A stretch of 64,000 nucleotides of DNA from an uncultured Synergistales bacterium (GCA_905233215.1 CAJODC010000007.1:30595-94594); one strand, 5' to 3'. Positions 30,372 through 39,541 are shown, counted from the first letter of the stretch. Program-made: numbers and translations. The notes: a model not told the origin generated them from the sequence alone.

Positions 30372-31559
30372 ATGTCAGCACCTAAGGAACGCAAAATTTT
30401 ATGTCTCAATAACATTTCAGAGGCAGGACTGACAAAATTCAGGAAAGGTTACAGCATAACAGACAAAATTGACGAGGCAGCCGGGATTCTCGTTCGTTCT
30501 GCGGACATGAAGAACATGAATTTTCACGATGGACTCAGGGCAATCGCTAGAGCCGGAGCAGGTGTCAATAACATTCCCATTGAACGCTGTTCCGATGCCG
30601 GTATTGTCGTGTTCAACACTCCCGGAGCGAATGCCAACAGTGTCAAAGAACTCGTAATCGCCGGACTTCTTTTGGCATCAAGAGACATCTACGGCGGTAT
30701 CAAGTGGATTAAAGAAAACGCTGGCAATCCTGACGTAACGAAGCTGGCCGAGAAAGCAAAGAAGAATTTTTCAGGCCATGAAATCAAAGGCAAGACTCTC
30801 GGAATTATCGGACTTGGCGCAATCGGCGTTAAAGTAGCAAACGCTGCCGTATCGCTCGGAATGAACGTTCTCGGCTATGACCCTTACTTGTCCGTGAAGT
30901 CGGCGTGGATGTTGAGCCCTATGGTGAAACACGCTGACACTCCCGATGAAGTTTACGCTGTCTCTGACTTCCTGACGATACATGTTCCGGCAATGGACGC
31001 TACAAGGCACATGATTAACGCTGAGGCAATCGCAAAGATGAAGGAAGGCGTTAAGATTCTCAACTTTGCTCGTGATGTGCTTGTTGACGAGGAAGCCGTG
31101 AAAGACGCTCTCGACTCCGGCCATGTCTCATGCTACGTTTCGGACTTCCCCAACACTACAAGCTCGAACATGAAGGGAGCAATCGTTCTTCCTCACTTGG
31201 GAGCTTCAACGGAAGAGGCCGAAGAGAATTGTGCGGTAATGGCAGTGTTACAGTTACAGGACTATTTAGACAACGGGAACATAACTAACTCTGTGAATTT
31301 TCCTGAGACTAACGCAGGGACTTGCGGTGCTGAAGCGAGGGTCGCAATACTTCACAGGAATATACCGGCGATGCTTTCGGGGATAACGTCATTCTTCGGC
31401 AGCAACGGACTCAATATCGAGAACTTGATCAACAAGGCGAGAGGCTCATACGCTTACACGCTTGTTGACATTTCACACAAGATGCCCGATGACACGACAG
31501 AGAGATTGCGAGAGATTAACGGAGTACTCAGAGTCAGGCGAGTGAAAGAGAGAAGTTAG
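30372..31559 (+). CDS. serA: D-3-phosphoglycerate dehydrogenase (short form with ACT domain)
   Basis: The protein has 395 residues. The D-2-hydroxyacid dehydrogenase core has the NAD loop GKTLGIIGLGAIGVKVAN near residue 140, a catalytic arginine in NFARD and histidine in PHLGAST. The C-terminus from about 320 is an ACT domain (LSGITSFFGSNGLNIENL), the usual site of serine feedback. It oxidises 3-phosphoglycerate in the first step of serine synthesis. It is coupled to serC with no gap and followed by a terminator. The 'YVSDFPN' region differs from classical SerA but is shared by this short subtype. Confidence 0.93.
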   Translation: MSAPKERKILCLNNISEAGLTKFRKGYSITDKIDEAAGILVRSADMKNMNFHDGLRAIARAGAGVNNIPIERCSDAGIVVFNTPGANANSVKELVIAGLLLASRDIYGGIKWIKENAGNPDVTKLAEKAKKNFSGHEIKGKTLGIIGLGAIGVKVANAAVSLGMNVLGYDPYLSVKSAWMLSPMVKHADTPDEVYAVSDFLTIHVPAMDATRHMINAEAIAKMKEGVKILNFARDVLVDEEAVKDALDSGHVSCYVSDFPNTTSSNMKGAIVLPHLGASTEEAEENCAVMAVLQLQDYLDNGNITNSVNFPETNAGTCGAEARVAILHRNIPAMLSGITSFFGSNGLNIENLINKARGSYAYTLVDISHKMPDDTTERLREINGVLRVRRVKERS

Positions 31560-31575
31560 CAGTAAAAATTTTTAT

Positions 31576-31607
31576 GACTCCTCTGAAATTTTCGGGGGAG
31601 TCTTTTT
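31576..31607 (+). terminator. Intrinsic terminator after serC-serA
   Basis: GACTCCTC at 31576 pairs with GGGGAGTC ending at 31602 across an AT-rich loop, followed by TTTTT. Confidence 0.85.
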
Positions 31608-31608
31608 G

Positions 31609-31639
31609 TTGACTGTATAACTTTCGACAATGCTATAAT
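31609..31639 (+). promoter_or_regulatory. Promoter of the restriction-modification operon
   Basis: TTGACT at 31609-31614 and TATAAT at 31634-31639 are 19 nt apart, and TGC directly before the -10 makes it an extended -10 element. The methyltransferase ATG is 33 nt further on. Confidence 0.6.
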
Positions 31640-31672
31640 AATTCATTCCAGTTTAAGACGAGGCAAGCTGTT

Positions 31673-32437
31673 ATGTATAATGTTGATGAGGTGAAAAATT
31701 CGTTTATCTGCGGAGATGCTCTTCAGGAGATGAAAAAGTTTCCTGATGAGTGTTTTGACCTTGTTGTTACTTCGCCTCCCTATAACCTCAAGAACTCGAC
31801 AGGCAACGGCATGAAGAACGGTTCCGGCGGTAAGTGGTCGGGAGCAGCATTGATTAACGGCTATTCAACTTATGATGACAACATGCCTTATGATGATTAT
31901 TGCGAGTGGCAGAGGAATTGTCTAACCGAGATGATGAGGCTGATAAAAGATGACGGAGCGATATTCTACAATCACAAGTGGCGAGTTCAGAACGGACTGA
32001 TTCAGGACAGACACGAAATTGTCGGGGGCTTTCCTGTAAGACAGATAATAATCTGGAAACGTAAAGGCGGTATCAATTTCAATCCCGGTTACTTTCTGCC
32101 GACCTACGAAGTGATATACATGATAACAAAACCGGGCTTCCGTCTTGTCGACAAAGCGAACAGTCTCGGCGATGTGTGGGAGTTTCCGCAGGAAATGAAG
32201 AACAAACACCCTGCTCCTTTTCCTGTTGCGCTGATCGAAAGAATAATATCAAGCACAAACGCACAGCTCATACTAGATCCTTTCATGGGGAGCGGTACAA
32301 CGGCTGTTGCTGCGAAAAATCTCGGGCGTGATTTTGTCGGTGTAGAAATTTCCCCCGAATACTGTGAAATGTCAAGAGAGAGGCTGTCATGTCAGGTATC
32401 AAAAAATACACAAAGTCAACAATTATTGCTGCTCTAA
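31673..32437 (+). CDS. DNA methyltransferase of a type II R-M system (N4-cytosine or N6-adenine, beta class)
   Basis: The protein has 254 residues. The catalytic motif TSPPYNL comes near residue 33, and the SAM-binding motif LDPFMGSGTTAVAA near residue 212, so motif IV precedes motif I as in beta-class amino-methyltransferases. SPPY is common in N4-cytosine enzymes, and the partner nuclease is MvaI/BcnI-like, whose cognate methylases are N4-cytosine; this makes N4-cytosine likely but not proven. It protects host DNA from the nuclease. Its last 49 nt overlap the nuclease gene in another frame, coupling the two. It is one of the smaller beta enzymes and has little room for a separate target-recognition domain. 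Confidence 0.9.
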   Translation: MYNVDEVKNSFICGDALQEMKKFPDECFDLVVTSPPYNLKNSTGNGMKNGSGGKWSGAALINGYSTYDDNMPYDDYCEWQRNCLTEMMRLIKDDGAIFYNHKWRVQNGLIQDRHEIVGGFPVRQIIIWKRKGGINFNPGYFLPTYEVIYMITKPGFRLVDKANSLGDVWEFPQEMKNKHPAPFPVALIERIISSTNAQLILDPFMGSGTTAVAAKNLGRDFVGVEISPEYCEMSRERLSCQVSKNTQSQQLLLL

Positions 32438-33168
32438 AAGAAATACGCTCACGTGGCTGGGTGAAAAGTCATCGTAACAGTAACAATGACGGTGCAGTCG
32501 GCAACACTCTTGAGGATCTGCTCGGAATACAAGAGAATAATCTGCCTTTGCCGAATGCTGCTGAATGGGAGCTGAAGACTCAGAAACGCAGCACAACATC
32601 GCTTCTGACTCTGTTCCACCTTGAGCCGTCGCCGAGAGGACTTCACATAGCTGATTACCTTCTGGAAAATTTCGGCTGGCCTCACAAGAACGCTGGCACA
32701 AAATATCCAGTCAATGAGAAAAGTTTTCGGCAGACTCTGAGTTATCATCAGTCGACACGCAGAGGCTTTTACGTTGACATAGACAGCGCAAATGAACGTG
32801 TAACAGTGAATTTTGACCCTTCAAGCGTAAGTGATGAGCTTTTTGACTGGAAAAACACGCTTCCCGAATACGATGAAGATTATGTGCCTTACTGGGGCTT
32901 CAATGATTTGTACCACAAGGCCGGAACAAAACTAGGGAATTGCTTTTATGTCATCGCTGACGTGAGAGAATGTGAAGGAGAATATTTTTACCTGTACTCG
33001 GATATTATGCAGCTTCAAGGCTTTTCACTGGAAAAATTTTTGTTCGAGATAAAAGAAGGTAACATACTCATAGATTTTGACGCAAGAACAGGACATAATC
33101 ACGGTACAAAATTCAGGATAAAACAAAACGCAATCCCTTTGCTTTATGAAAAAGTAAAAAATATTTAA
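32389..33168 (+). CDS. MvaI/BcnI-family restriction endonuclease
   Basis: The protein has 259 residues. The pattern GWVKSHRNSNN, GNTLEDLLGI, EWELKTQKRSTTSLLTLFHL and a late DFDARTGHNHGTKFRI follows the order of MvaI: GW...KR, G.TFEDLL, IEIKTH..., SLLTLF, and DHGTAFRI near the end. The E-x-K of EWELK plus the upstream Asp/Glu of EDLL are the likely PD-(D/E)XK metal site. MvaI cuts CCWGG and BcnI CCSGG as monomers, so a CCNGG-like site is predicted. The gene overlaps the methyltransferase by 49 nt. Base composition is more AT-rich than in the flanking housekeeping genes, in line with acquisition. Confidence 0.88.
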   Translation: MSGIKKYTKSTIIAALKEIRSRGWVKSHRNSNNDGAVGNTLEDLLGIQENNLPLPNAAEWELKTQKRSTTSLLTLFHLEPSPRGLHIADYLLENFGWPHKNAGTKYPVNEKSFRQTLSYHQSTRRGFYVDIDSANERVTVNFDPSSVSDELFDWKNTLPEYDEDYVPYWGFNDLYHKAGTKLGNCFYVIADVRECEGEYFYLYSDIMQLQGFSLEKFLFEIKEGNILIDFDARTGHNHGTKFRIKQNAIPLLYEKVKNI

Positions 33169-33187
33169 TCAAAGTGAGAATAACGCC

Positions 33188-35854
33188 ATGCAACTAATCA
33201 CAAGCCATCTTAATACAGATTTCGACTCACTGGCAAGCATGATAGCCGTACAGAAACTTTATCCCGATGCGGTAATCTGCCCTCCCGGTTCAATGTCAAG
33301 GAAAGTCCGAGACTTCATGGCCAAGCAGGGCCGTCAATTTTCCTCGCGCATCACTAAGCCCAAGAAAATCCACCTCGATGAAGTTACACGAATGATTGTT
33401 GTTGACACACGATCACGCGCACGCATAGGCTCTTTCGCTCCGTTGGCTGGACTTCAGGACGTTGAGGTTATTGTGTTCGACCATCACCCCCCGACCCTCG
33501 ATGATATTCCAGCAAAAAAACTCGTCTATGAACCCATCGGTGCGGCAACAACAATGTTACTCGAACGTCTGCTGATTGAACGCAAGGAAGTTACGCCGGA
33601 AGAAGCTACACTCTTCGCCATAGGAATTTATGACGACACAGGAGCTTTCACCTACGAGACTACGACCGAAAGAGACATTGCAGCCGTGAGTTACCTTCGT
33701 GAACTCGGTGCTGATTTGTCGGGAGTGCTAGCTCAGGTTGAGACCGACATGTCATCTGACGACAAGAGGCTTCTCGACAAGTTAGCCGAGAACATTCGAG
33801 AGAAATACATCAACGGTGCTAAAGTCTGCTTAACATGGGTTGAGACAGAAAGCTACGTTCAAGGGCTGTCAATGTTCGTCAACAGACTCAAAGAATACAG
33901 CGATGCTCATGTAACAATAGCGGTCGTCAACAACGGAGGCAAGAAAGTCAACATCATAGCCCGAAGCGTTGAAGGAATCCTAAACGTCAAAGAGTTCTTA
34001 GCTCCTTACGGCGGAAGCGGTCATTATCAGGCAGGAAGCGCAACCGTTGAACCCTGCGACGCTATGAAACTTCTTGACGAGATAGAGTCGAGATTAGCCG
34101 GAGCAATCACGCCGATGATGAAAGTTTCGGACATCATGACCTCTCCTGTTATCGCTGTAGGAACTGACGCAAGAGTTGACGAAGGTTACAGAACGATGCT
34201 TCGCTTCGGTGTCAAATCTCTTCCAGTCATCAATGAAAACGGCGAAGTGGCAGGAATGATGACACGCAAAGACCTCGATAAGGCTCACCTTCACGGCCTC
34301 GACCGTGCTAACATCTCCGACTTCATGACGCAGGGAATAATCAGCCTGTCAACAGAAGCATCAATAGATGAAGCTCACAGAATGATGGCGACTTACGGCT
34401 TCGAGAAAATGCCGGTTCTTGACCCAAACGGAAAACTCGCCGGGACTCTCTCACGTGCCGACCTCCTGAAAGCCTTGTATCACTCCGGGCACTTTGTCGG
34501 CGAAAATAACCCTCATGACTCAGCCGGATTCTTGTGGGTTGAGAATGTGACTCACCTCATGGAGGAGTCTTTCAGCCTGAAGACTCTCTCACTTTTGCGG
34601 AAGGTAGGCGCAAAGGCTCATGAACTCGGAATGAGGGCTTACCTTGTCGGCGGAACGGTACGAGATATTTTGATGGGAGTGAAAAACACAGACATTGACA
34701 TTTCAGTTGAGGGCGATGCCGAGAAGCTAGTGATGTCGTGGGACGAACCGGGCTGTAAGGCTACCCTTCACGGTCGTTACAAGACAGGGACTATAACATT
34801 TCCTGACGGCGAGAAGGTAGACGTTGCTACGGCAAGACGGGAATTTTACGAGTACGCAGCAGCAACGCCGACAGTACAGAATAGTTCGCTTCGTCAAGAC
34901 TTAGGCAGGCGAGATTTCACCGTCAACGCAATGTCAATCTCACTGAGCGAAGATGACTGGGGGACATTGACGGACAATTACGGCGGACGTGCTGACCTCA
35001 AAGACAAACTGCTGAAGATTCTCCACAACCTGAGTTTTGTTGAAGACCCTTCGAGAGTCCTAAGAGGCATAAGACTCGAACAGAGACTCGAAATGAGATT
35101 CGAGGATAACACGATGCGTCTGCTGAAAAGTGCGGTTAAGGGCGGACTTCTTGAGTTATTGTCGACAGCAAGAATCAGAATGGAACTTGAGTCGGACGCT
35201 AAAGAGCCGGGCTTCCGAAAGATAGTAACAAGAATGCAGGAGCTTGGAGTCTGGGAGGCAGTGTTTCCCGGCGTAACGATGACGGACGATGTAAGCAGGA
35301 GATTGAGAATGATGGAGCATTTCGCCAATCAGATGAAGATTCACGGTATCGACTTCAAGGGAATGGAGTGGCTCGTAAAAATGGCTATAGTTCTGACCGA
35401 GTCGAAACAGGAAGTGAAATTCTGGACGATGGACAGAATGAATCTTAACCCTAACGAACGTGAACAGCTCACAAAATGTTTTATGCAGTGGCCGAACGTT
35501 GAGAAATTCTGCTCGTCAAGAAAGAACGCCAAAAACTCTGAAGCATATTTATTCTTCAAGGATTACGGCCCTGTTCCTCTGCTTTACTGGATAACTTGTC
35601 TGAAGTCTCCTGCCTCAAGAAGACTCATAGTTGAACACATGGAACTGTGGATGAGCTACAAAGGAGAACTGACAGGAAAAGACCTTCAAGCGATGGGACT
35701 CAAGGGCAAGGCCATCGGAGACGCTCTAGCAAGCATAAAGATGGCGATAATTGACGGAGAGATTTCGAGCCGTGAAGACGAAGTGAAATATGTGAGTGAA
35801 AAAATTTTGGAGGCTGAGAAAAATAACACAGGCAACATTCATATTTCTGAGTGA
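33188..35854 (+). CDS. DHH-CBS-CCA/poly(A) nucleotidyltransferase fusion
   Basis: The protein has 888 residues. The N-terminal DHH phosphoesterase domain shows HLNTDFDS near residue 7 and FDHHPP near 98, followed by DHHA1 (GGSGHYQAG near 278). Two CBS domains start near 311 and 375. The C-terminal class II nucleotidyltransferase domain has YLVGGTVRDIL near 485 with the DIDIS catalytic aspartates and RRDFTVNAMSI near 573. Proteins with this domain order in Aquifex, cyanobacteria, Thermus-Deinococcus and others add A or CCA to tRNA 3' ends. The tRNA-Met at 39763 lacks an encoded CCA and so needs such an enzyme. Whether this protein adds only A is unknown. Confidence 0.92.
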   Translation: MQLITSHLNTDFDSLASMIAVQKLYPDAVICPPGSMSRKVRDFMAKQGRQFSSRITKPKKIHLDEVTRMIVVDTRSRARIGSFAPLAGLQDVEVIVFDHHPPTLDDIPAKKLVYEPIGAATTMLLERLLIERKEVTPEEATLFAIGIYDDTGAFTYETTTERDIAAVSYLRELGADLSGVLAQVETDMSSDDKRLLDKLAENIREKYINGAKVCLTWVETESYVQGLSMFVNRLKEYSDAHVTIAVVNNGGKKVNIIARSVEGILNVKEFLAPYGGSGHYQAGSATVEPCDAMKLLDEIESRLAGAITPMMKVSDIMTSPVIAVGTDARVDEGYRTMLRFGVKSLPVINENGEVAGMMTRKDLDKAHLHGLDRANISDFMTQGIISLSTEASIDEAHRMMATYGFEKMPVLDPNGKLAGTLSRADLLKALYHSGHFVGENNPHDSAGFLWVENVTHLMEESFSLKTLSLLRKVGAKAHELGMRAYLVGGTVRDILMGVKNTDIDISVEGDAEKLVMSWDEPGCKATLHGRYKTGTITFPDGEKVDVATARREFYEYAAATPTVQNSSLRQDLGRRDFTVNAMSISLSEDDWGTLTDNYGGRADLKDKLLKILHNLSFVEDPSRVLRGIRLEQRLEMRFEDNTMRLLKSAVKGGLLELLSTARIRMELESDAKEPGFRKIVTRMQELGVWEAVFPGVTMTDDVSRRLRMMEHFANQMKIHGIDFKGMEWLVKMAIVLTESKQEVKFWTMDRMNLNPNEREQLTKCFMQWPNVEKFCSSRKNAKNSEAYLFFKDYGPVPLLYWITCLKSPASRRLIVEHMELWMSYKGELTGKDLQAMGLKGKAIGDALASIKMAIIDGEISSREDEVKYVSEKILEAEKNNTGNIHISE

Positions 35855-35899
35855 GTGATAGAATATCGTGAACATCTCAATGAAGGAGAAATTTTTTTC

Positions 35900-36841
35900 A
35901 TGGACATAGAATATTTGTTGTGGCTTCAAAATCTGCGAATGAGTACAAACGGTTTGTTTGATACGTTTTTCGAGCAGCTCTCGTTTTTCGGAACAAGAGA
36001 TATACTTCTCTTCCCTGCGTTCGTGTATTGGTGTTTAGACAAACGCAGCGGCATTTTCATTCTCTTCTCGTACAAATTCAGCCAAATGTTGAACTCAATC
36101 GTGAAACTCACAGCTTGTGTGTATCGTCCTTGGGTTCGTGATCCGAGAATCATACCTGCTGGAGATTCGATAAAGACAGCAGGAGGTTATTCGTTCCCTA
36201 GCGGACACACGATGACATTCACGCCGATATACGGAGGACTGATAGCCTTCACGAAAAATAAATTGGTGCGTTTCGTCTGTCTTGTGCTGATAATTGTTAC
36301 GGCATTTTCCCGGAATTATCTCGGCGTTCACACTCCTCAGGACGTAATCGCCGGAATTTTGCTGGGCGTGTTATCGCTGTACGTAGCGCATTGGGTATTC
36401 TCGTATCTCGACAGACACCCGGAGAAGGACATTCACGTTATGATTCTCTCCGCTCTCGCCTCAATTCTGACGCTGGTCTACATAACGTACAAGTCTTACC
36501 CGATGGATTATGTTGACGGTAAATTACTCGTTGACCCGGTGAAGATGCAGATTGACGCTTGGGGAGATGCCGGAGCTTTCGCACCGTTCATTCTTGCGTG
36601 GTACATTGAGAGCCGTTTCGTGAAGTTTGAGCCGACAGGTTTCAACGTTAAGGGCGTAATCATATGCTTAATCGGAATGTTACCGCTTCACTGGATAATT
36701 TGGAATCTCGGCGGTGTTGCTTCAGGAATGTTCGGGCCTTACTGGGGCAAACTGGCATCAAAAGGTTTCATGCTGTTCTTCATTGTCGTGCTTTGGCCTA
36801 TTGTGATTAAGCTGTTAACGTCAAAAAAGAAAAACATATAA
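35900..36841 (+). CDS. PAP2-family membrane phosphatase
   Basis: The protein has 313 residues, starting at ATG 35900 (AAGGAG upstream). The acid phosphatase triad is complete: KLTACVYRPW (motif 1), SFPSGHT (motif 2) and SRNYLGVHTPQDV (motif 3). At least seven hydrophobic helices surround it, including about 100 extra residues of membrane segments at the C-terminus. PAP2 enzymes of this kind dephosphorylate phosphatidic acid, lipid pyrophosphates or lipid A; the substrate is not determined by the sequence. An undecaprenyl-pyrophosphate role would overlap with UppP. Confidence 0.88.
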   Translation: MDIEYLLWLQNLRMSTNGLFDTFFEQLSFFGTRDILLFPAFVYWCLDKRSGIFILFSYKFSQMLNSIVKLTACVYRPWVRDPRIIPAGDSIKTAGGYSFPSGHTMTFTPIYGGLIAFTKNKLVRFVCLVLIIVTAFSRNYLGVHTPQDVIAGILLGVLSLYVAHWVFSYLDRHPEKDIHVMILSALASILTLVYITYKSYPMDYVDGKLLVDPVKMQIDAWGDAGAFAPFILAWYIESRFVKFEPTGFNVKGVIICLIGMLPLHWIIWNLGGVASGMFGPYWGKLASKGFMLFFIVVLWPIVIKLLTSKKKNI

Positions 36842-36885
36842 AGTGTCGAAAAAAATTCTCTCTGTCTGAAACGGCGGAGGGAATT

Positions 36886-36894
36886 TGCTATAAT
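36886..36894 (+). promoter_or_regulatory. Extended -10 promoter for rplY-pth
   Basis: TGCTATAAT at 36886-36894 is a perfect extended -10, 36 nt before the rplY start; no good -35 is seen. An upstream AATTCTCTC/GAGGGAATT inverted repeat (36854-36884) covers the -35 area. Confidence 0.55.
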
Positions 36895-36929
36895 TAGACA
36901 GAATTAACACGCAAAAGGAGAGATTCATT

Positions 36930-37589
36930 TTGGCGGACGTAGTAACGTTAGTGATGGAGTCCCGTGAGAAAACGGGCAAAGGTGAAAACGGAAGGATTCG
37001 CAGAGCAGGTTACGTGCCTTGCGTAATTTACGGGCCTGAAATTTCCCCGAACATTTTGGGAAAAGTCAACACTCGTGAAATCGAGAGGATTCTCGCCGGA
37101 CGCTGGGAGTCGACACGTCTCACAGTCAAACTTCCTGACGGCCGTGAGGAACTCTGCATAATCCGTGAAGCACAGCGAAACCCTCTGACTGACCAGCCGT
37201 TACACATTGACTTCCTGCACTTGGTGAGAGGCAGAAAGATCACGGTCAACATTCCTGTTGAAGTTACAGGACGCGATGACTCACAGGGCATCAAGGACGG
37301 CGGAGTTCTTGAGGCTGTCCACGAGCTTGAAGTTGAGACACTCCCGATGAGCATTCCCGATGTTATCACCGTTGATGTTTCGGGCTTGAACATAGGCGAT
37401 GCCATTCACGTTTCTGACCTGAAACTCCCTGAGAATGTTACGGCACTTGCTGACCCTGAAGAGGTCGTAGCGATCATTGTAACTTCACGAGGCGTTGAGG
37501 ACGCTGAGCCCGAAGAAGAAGCTACAGCAGCAGCCGATGTTGAAGTCGTAGCGAAGGGCAAAGCAGCGAAGGAAGAAGAAGCGGAGTAA
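36930..37589 (+). CDS. rplY: Ribosomal protein L25/general stress protein Ctc
   Basis: The protein has 219 residues, the two-domain Ctc/TL5 form. The N-terminal 5S-rRNA-binding domain has RIRRAGYVPCVIYGP, and the C-terminal beta domain ends with an acidic, Ala/Glu-rich tail of about 30 residues. It binds 5S rRNA on the large subunit. Start TTG 36930 has AAAAGGAGAG upstream. It is followed after one base by pth, a widely kept gene pair. Confidence 0.94.
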   Translation: MADVVTLVMESREKTGKGENGRIRRAGYVPCVIYGPEISPNILGKVNTREIERILAGRWESTRLTVKLPDGREELCIIREAQRNPLTDQPLHIDFLHLVRGRKITVNIPVEVTGRDDSQGIKDGGVLEAVHELEVETLPMSIPDVITVDVSGLNIGDAIHVSDLKLPENVTALADPEEVVAIIVTSRGVEDAEPEEEATAAADVEVVAKGKAAKEEEAE

Positions 37590-37590
37590 C

Positions 37591-38145
37591 ATGAAGCTCA
37601 TAGCCGGTCTAGGTAATCCGGGAATCGAATACGCTTTCACCCGTCATAACATGGGCTGGCTTTGCGCTGACTTTCTAGCGGTCAACAACAATTTAGGCAG
37701 ACCGCGACAAAATTTTCACGGCGAGTACTGGAAGTGGAACGATGTTATAATCCTCAAGCCTTTAACCTTCATGAACTCAAGCGGATTAGCCGTCAGCGAG
37801 GCAGTAAATTTCTACAAGATTGAACTCGATGACGTTCTCATTGTTTATGACGACATGGCCTTACCGTTTGGGAAATTGAGACTTCGTGCGCAGGGTTCAG
37901 CAGGAGGACACAACGGTTTGATTTCGGTACTGGGTGCGTTAGGAGATGTGCATGTTCCGAGACTGAGAATCGGAATCGGCAAAGCTCCGGGAAGCATGAT
38001 AAATTACGTTCTCGGTCATTTTGACGAACACGAACGAGAACAGCTCCCCGACATCGTGAAACGTGCTGAAGAAGCCGTGAACGCATGGTTGGACAAAGAC
38101 ATTCAAAAAGCGATGACAATCGTAAACGCAGACCCTTCCGAGTGA
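37591..38145 (+). CDS. pth: Peptidyl-tRNA hydrolase
   Basis: The protein has 184 residues. It has GLGNPGIEYAFTRHNMGW with the catalytic histidine (about residue 19), FMNSSG, YDDMALPFGKLR with the catalytic aspartate, and GGHNGL. It recycles peptidyl-tRNA released from stalled ribosomes. It is coupled to rplY, and its stop codon lies inside the terminator hairpin. Confidence 0.96.
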   Translation: MKLIAGLGNPGIEYAFTRHNMGWLCADFLAVNNNLGRPRQNFHGEYWKWNDVIILKPLTFMNSSGLAVSEAVNFYKIELDDVLIVYDDMALPFGKLRLRAQGSAGGHNGLISVLGALGDVHVPRLRIGIGKAPGSMINYVLGHFDEHEREQLPDIVKRAEEAVNAWLDKDIQKAMTIVNADPSE

Positions 38146-38166
38146 AATTCGGGGGGTCTTATTTTT
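38131..38166 (+). terminator. Terminator overlapping the pth stop codon
   Basis: GACCC...CCGA at 38131-38141 pairs with TCGGGGGGTC at 38149-38158 with one bulge, then TTATTTTT. The stop codon lies within the hairpin. Confidence 0.7.
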
Positions 38167-38184
38167 ACTGGAGGTGTATTGGCG

Positions 38185-39456
38185 ATGCAGGAACGGCGGA
38201 AATCTTCAAATGTATTACTCAACACGGCACTTCAGGAATTTTACGGCGCAGCTGATGAAATGGGACTGAGCGAACGTCTAATCAACACACTGAGTCACTC
38301 GGAACGCATGATGAAAGTTTCAATCCCTGTCGAAATGGACGACGGATCAGTGAATGTCTATGACGGTTACAGGGTACAGCATTCGACCGCACTCGGTCCA
38401 TCGAAGGGCGGAATACGTTACGATTTAGGCGTTGACATGGACGAATGCGAAGCCTTAGCGATGCTGATGACGTGGAAATGTTCGCTAGCAGGGATTCCCT
38501 ACGGAGGCGGCAAGGGCGGAATATGCTGCGATCCTCTGTCGATGTCAAGACGGGAGAAAGAGCAGTTGACACGAACTTACGCCGCTAGAATTGAGCCGAT
38601 AATCGGACGTTGGAGCGATGTTCCCGCTCCCGACATGAATACTTCGGGTCAAGAAATGGTCTGGATACTGGACACAATCAGCAAGATGAGAGGGAGACTT
38701 GAGCCTTCAATTTTGACTGGAAAGCCCGTGAAATTTTGGGGCAGTTTCGGACGAAATGAGGCAACCGGTCGAGGTGTCGCAGTGTGCGGACTCGAACTGA
38801 TGAAGGTACTCGGACAAAATCCCTACACGATGACAGCGGCGGTTCAGGGCTTCGGCAACGTAGGAAGCTACACGGCCAAGACACTGAATGACGCTGGCGT
38901 TCGCATCGTGGCAATCAGCGACATAACAGGAACGTATTACTCATCGGGCGGAATTGACATTCACCGTGCGTTTGATGCTGTAAGAAATCACCCGAAAAAA
39001 TTGCTTGAAGGCTTCGAGACTTTCGGGAATTGTGAGAAGATTGACGATGTGCTTTTTGTTGACTGTGATTTTCTTTTCCCCTGCGCAAGGGACGGAGTGA
39101 TTAACGCCGAAACAGCCGGAAGAGTGAAAGCACGCTACGTTGTTGAAGGAGCGAACGGTCCGACAACTCCGGAAGGCGAAAAAATTTTGCGTGACAACGG
39201 CGTGATGATAGTGCCTGATTTTTTGGCGAACTCCGGCGGAGTCATAGGCTCATATTTTGAGTGGGCGCAAAACTTGCAGGGAGCTTTTTGGACAGAAGAA
39301 GAATACAACAACAGGCTCGTTCACATTATGACTGGAAATTTCAGACTTGTTTGGGACTATTCCGAGTCGCGCCGTGTAACAATGAGGCGTGCTGCTGCGA
39401 TGGCTGCGATACAGAGAGTCGCTGATGTCGTTGAAATGCGAGGGACATTTTTGTAG
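38185..39456 (+). CDS. gdhA: Glutamate dehydrogenase (Glu/Leu/Phe/Val family)
   Basis: The protein has about 423 residues, starting at ATG 38185 (GGAGGTG 7 nt upstream; TTG 38179 is too close to it). It has KGGIRYDLGVDMDE and the catalytic-lysine region GIPYGGGKGGI near residue 100, PAPDMNTSGQEM, and the dinucleotide motif GFGNVGSYTA near 225. It interconverts glutamate with 2-oxoglutarate and ammonia; in amino-acid-fermenting anaerobes it usually runs in the catabolic direction. It is a single-gene unit between two terminators. Confidence 0.93.
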   Translation: MQERRKSSNVLLNTALQEFYGAADEMGLSERLINTLSHSERMMKVSIPVEMDDGSVNVYDGYRVQHSTALGPSKGGIRYDLGVDMDECEALAMLMTWKCSLAGIPYGGGKGGICCDPLSMSRREKEQLTRTYAARIEPIIGRWSDVPAPDMNTSGQEMVWILDTISKMRGRLEPSILTGKPVKFWGSFGRNEATGRGVAVCGLELMKVLGQNPYTMTAAVQGFGNVGSYTAKTLNDAGVRIVAISDITGTYYSSGGIDIHRAFDAVRNHPKKLLEGFETFGNCEKIDDVLFVDCDFLFPCARDGVINAETAGRVKARYVVEGANGPTTPEGEKILRDNGVMIVPDFLANSGGVIGSYFEWAQNLQGAFWTEEEYNNRLVHIMTGNFRLVWDYSESRRVTMRRAAAMAAIQRVADVVEMRGTFL

Positions 39457-39472
39457 AGCGTGTGAAAATATG

Positions 39473-39506
39473 AATCCTCTGCTCGGAAATGAGCGGAGGA
39501 TTTTTT
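39473..39506 (+). terminator. Strong intrinsic terminator after gdhA
   Basis: AATCCTCTGCTC (39473-39484) pairs with GAGCGGAGGATT (39491-39502), a 12-bp stem with one wobble and a 6-nt loop, followed by a T-run. Confidence 0.93.
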
Positions 39507-39512
39507 GCTGAC

Positions 39513-39541
39513 TTGACGCAAAACATCAAGCAGGGTAAAAT
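39513..39541 (+). promoter_or_regulatory. Promoter of the tRNA cluster
   Basis: TTGACG (39513-39518) and TAAAAT (39536-39541) are separated by exactly 17 nt. This is the best sigma-70-type promoter in the window, 29 nt before the first tRNA. Confidence 0.85.

Noticed and set aside
36854..36884. Terminator after the PAP2 gene
   Set aside because: The hairpin's T-run lies on the minus strand, whereas the PAP2 gene is on the plus strand, so it would not terminate it.
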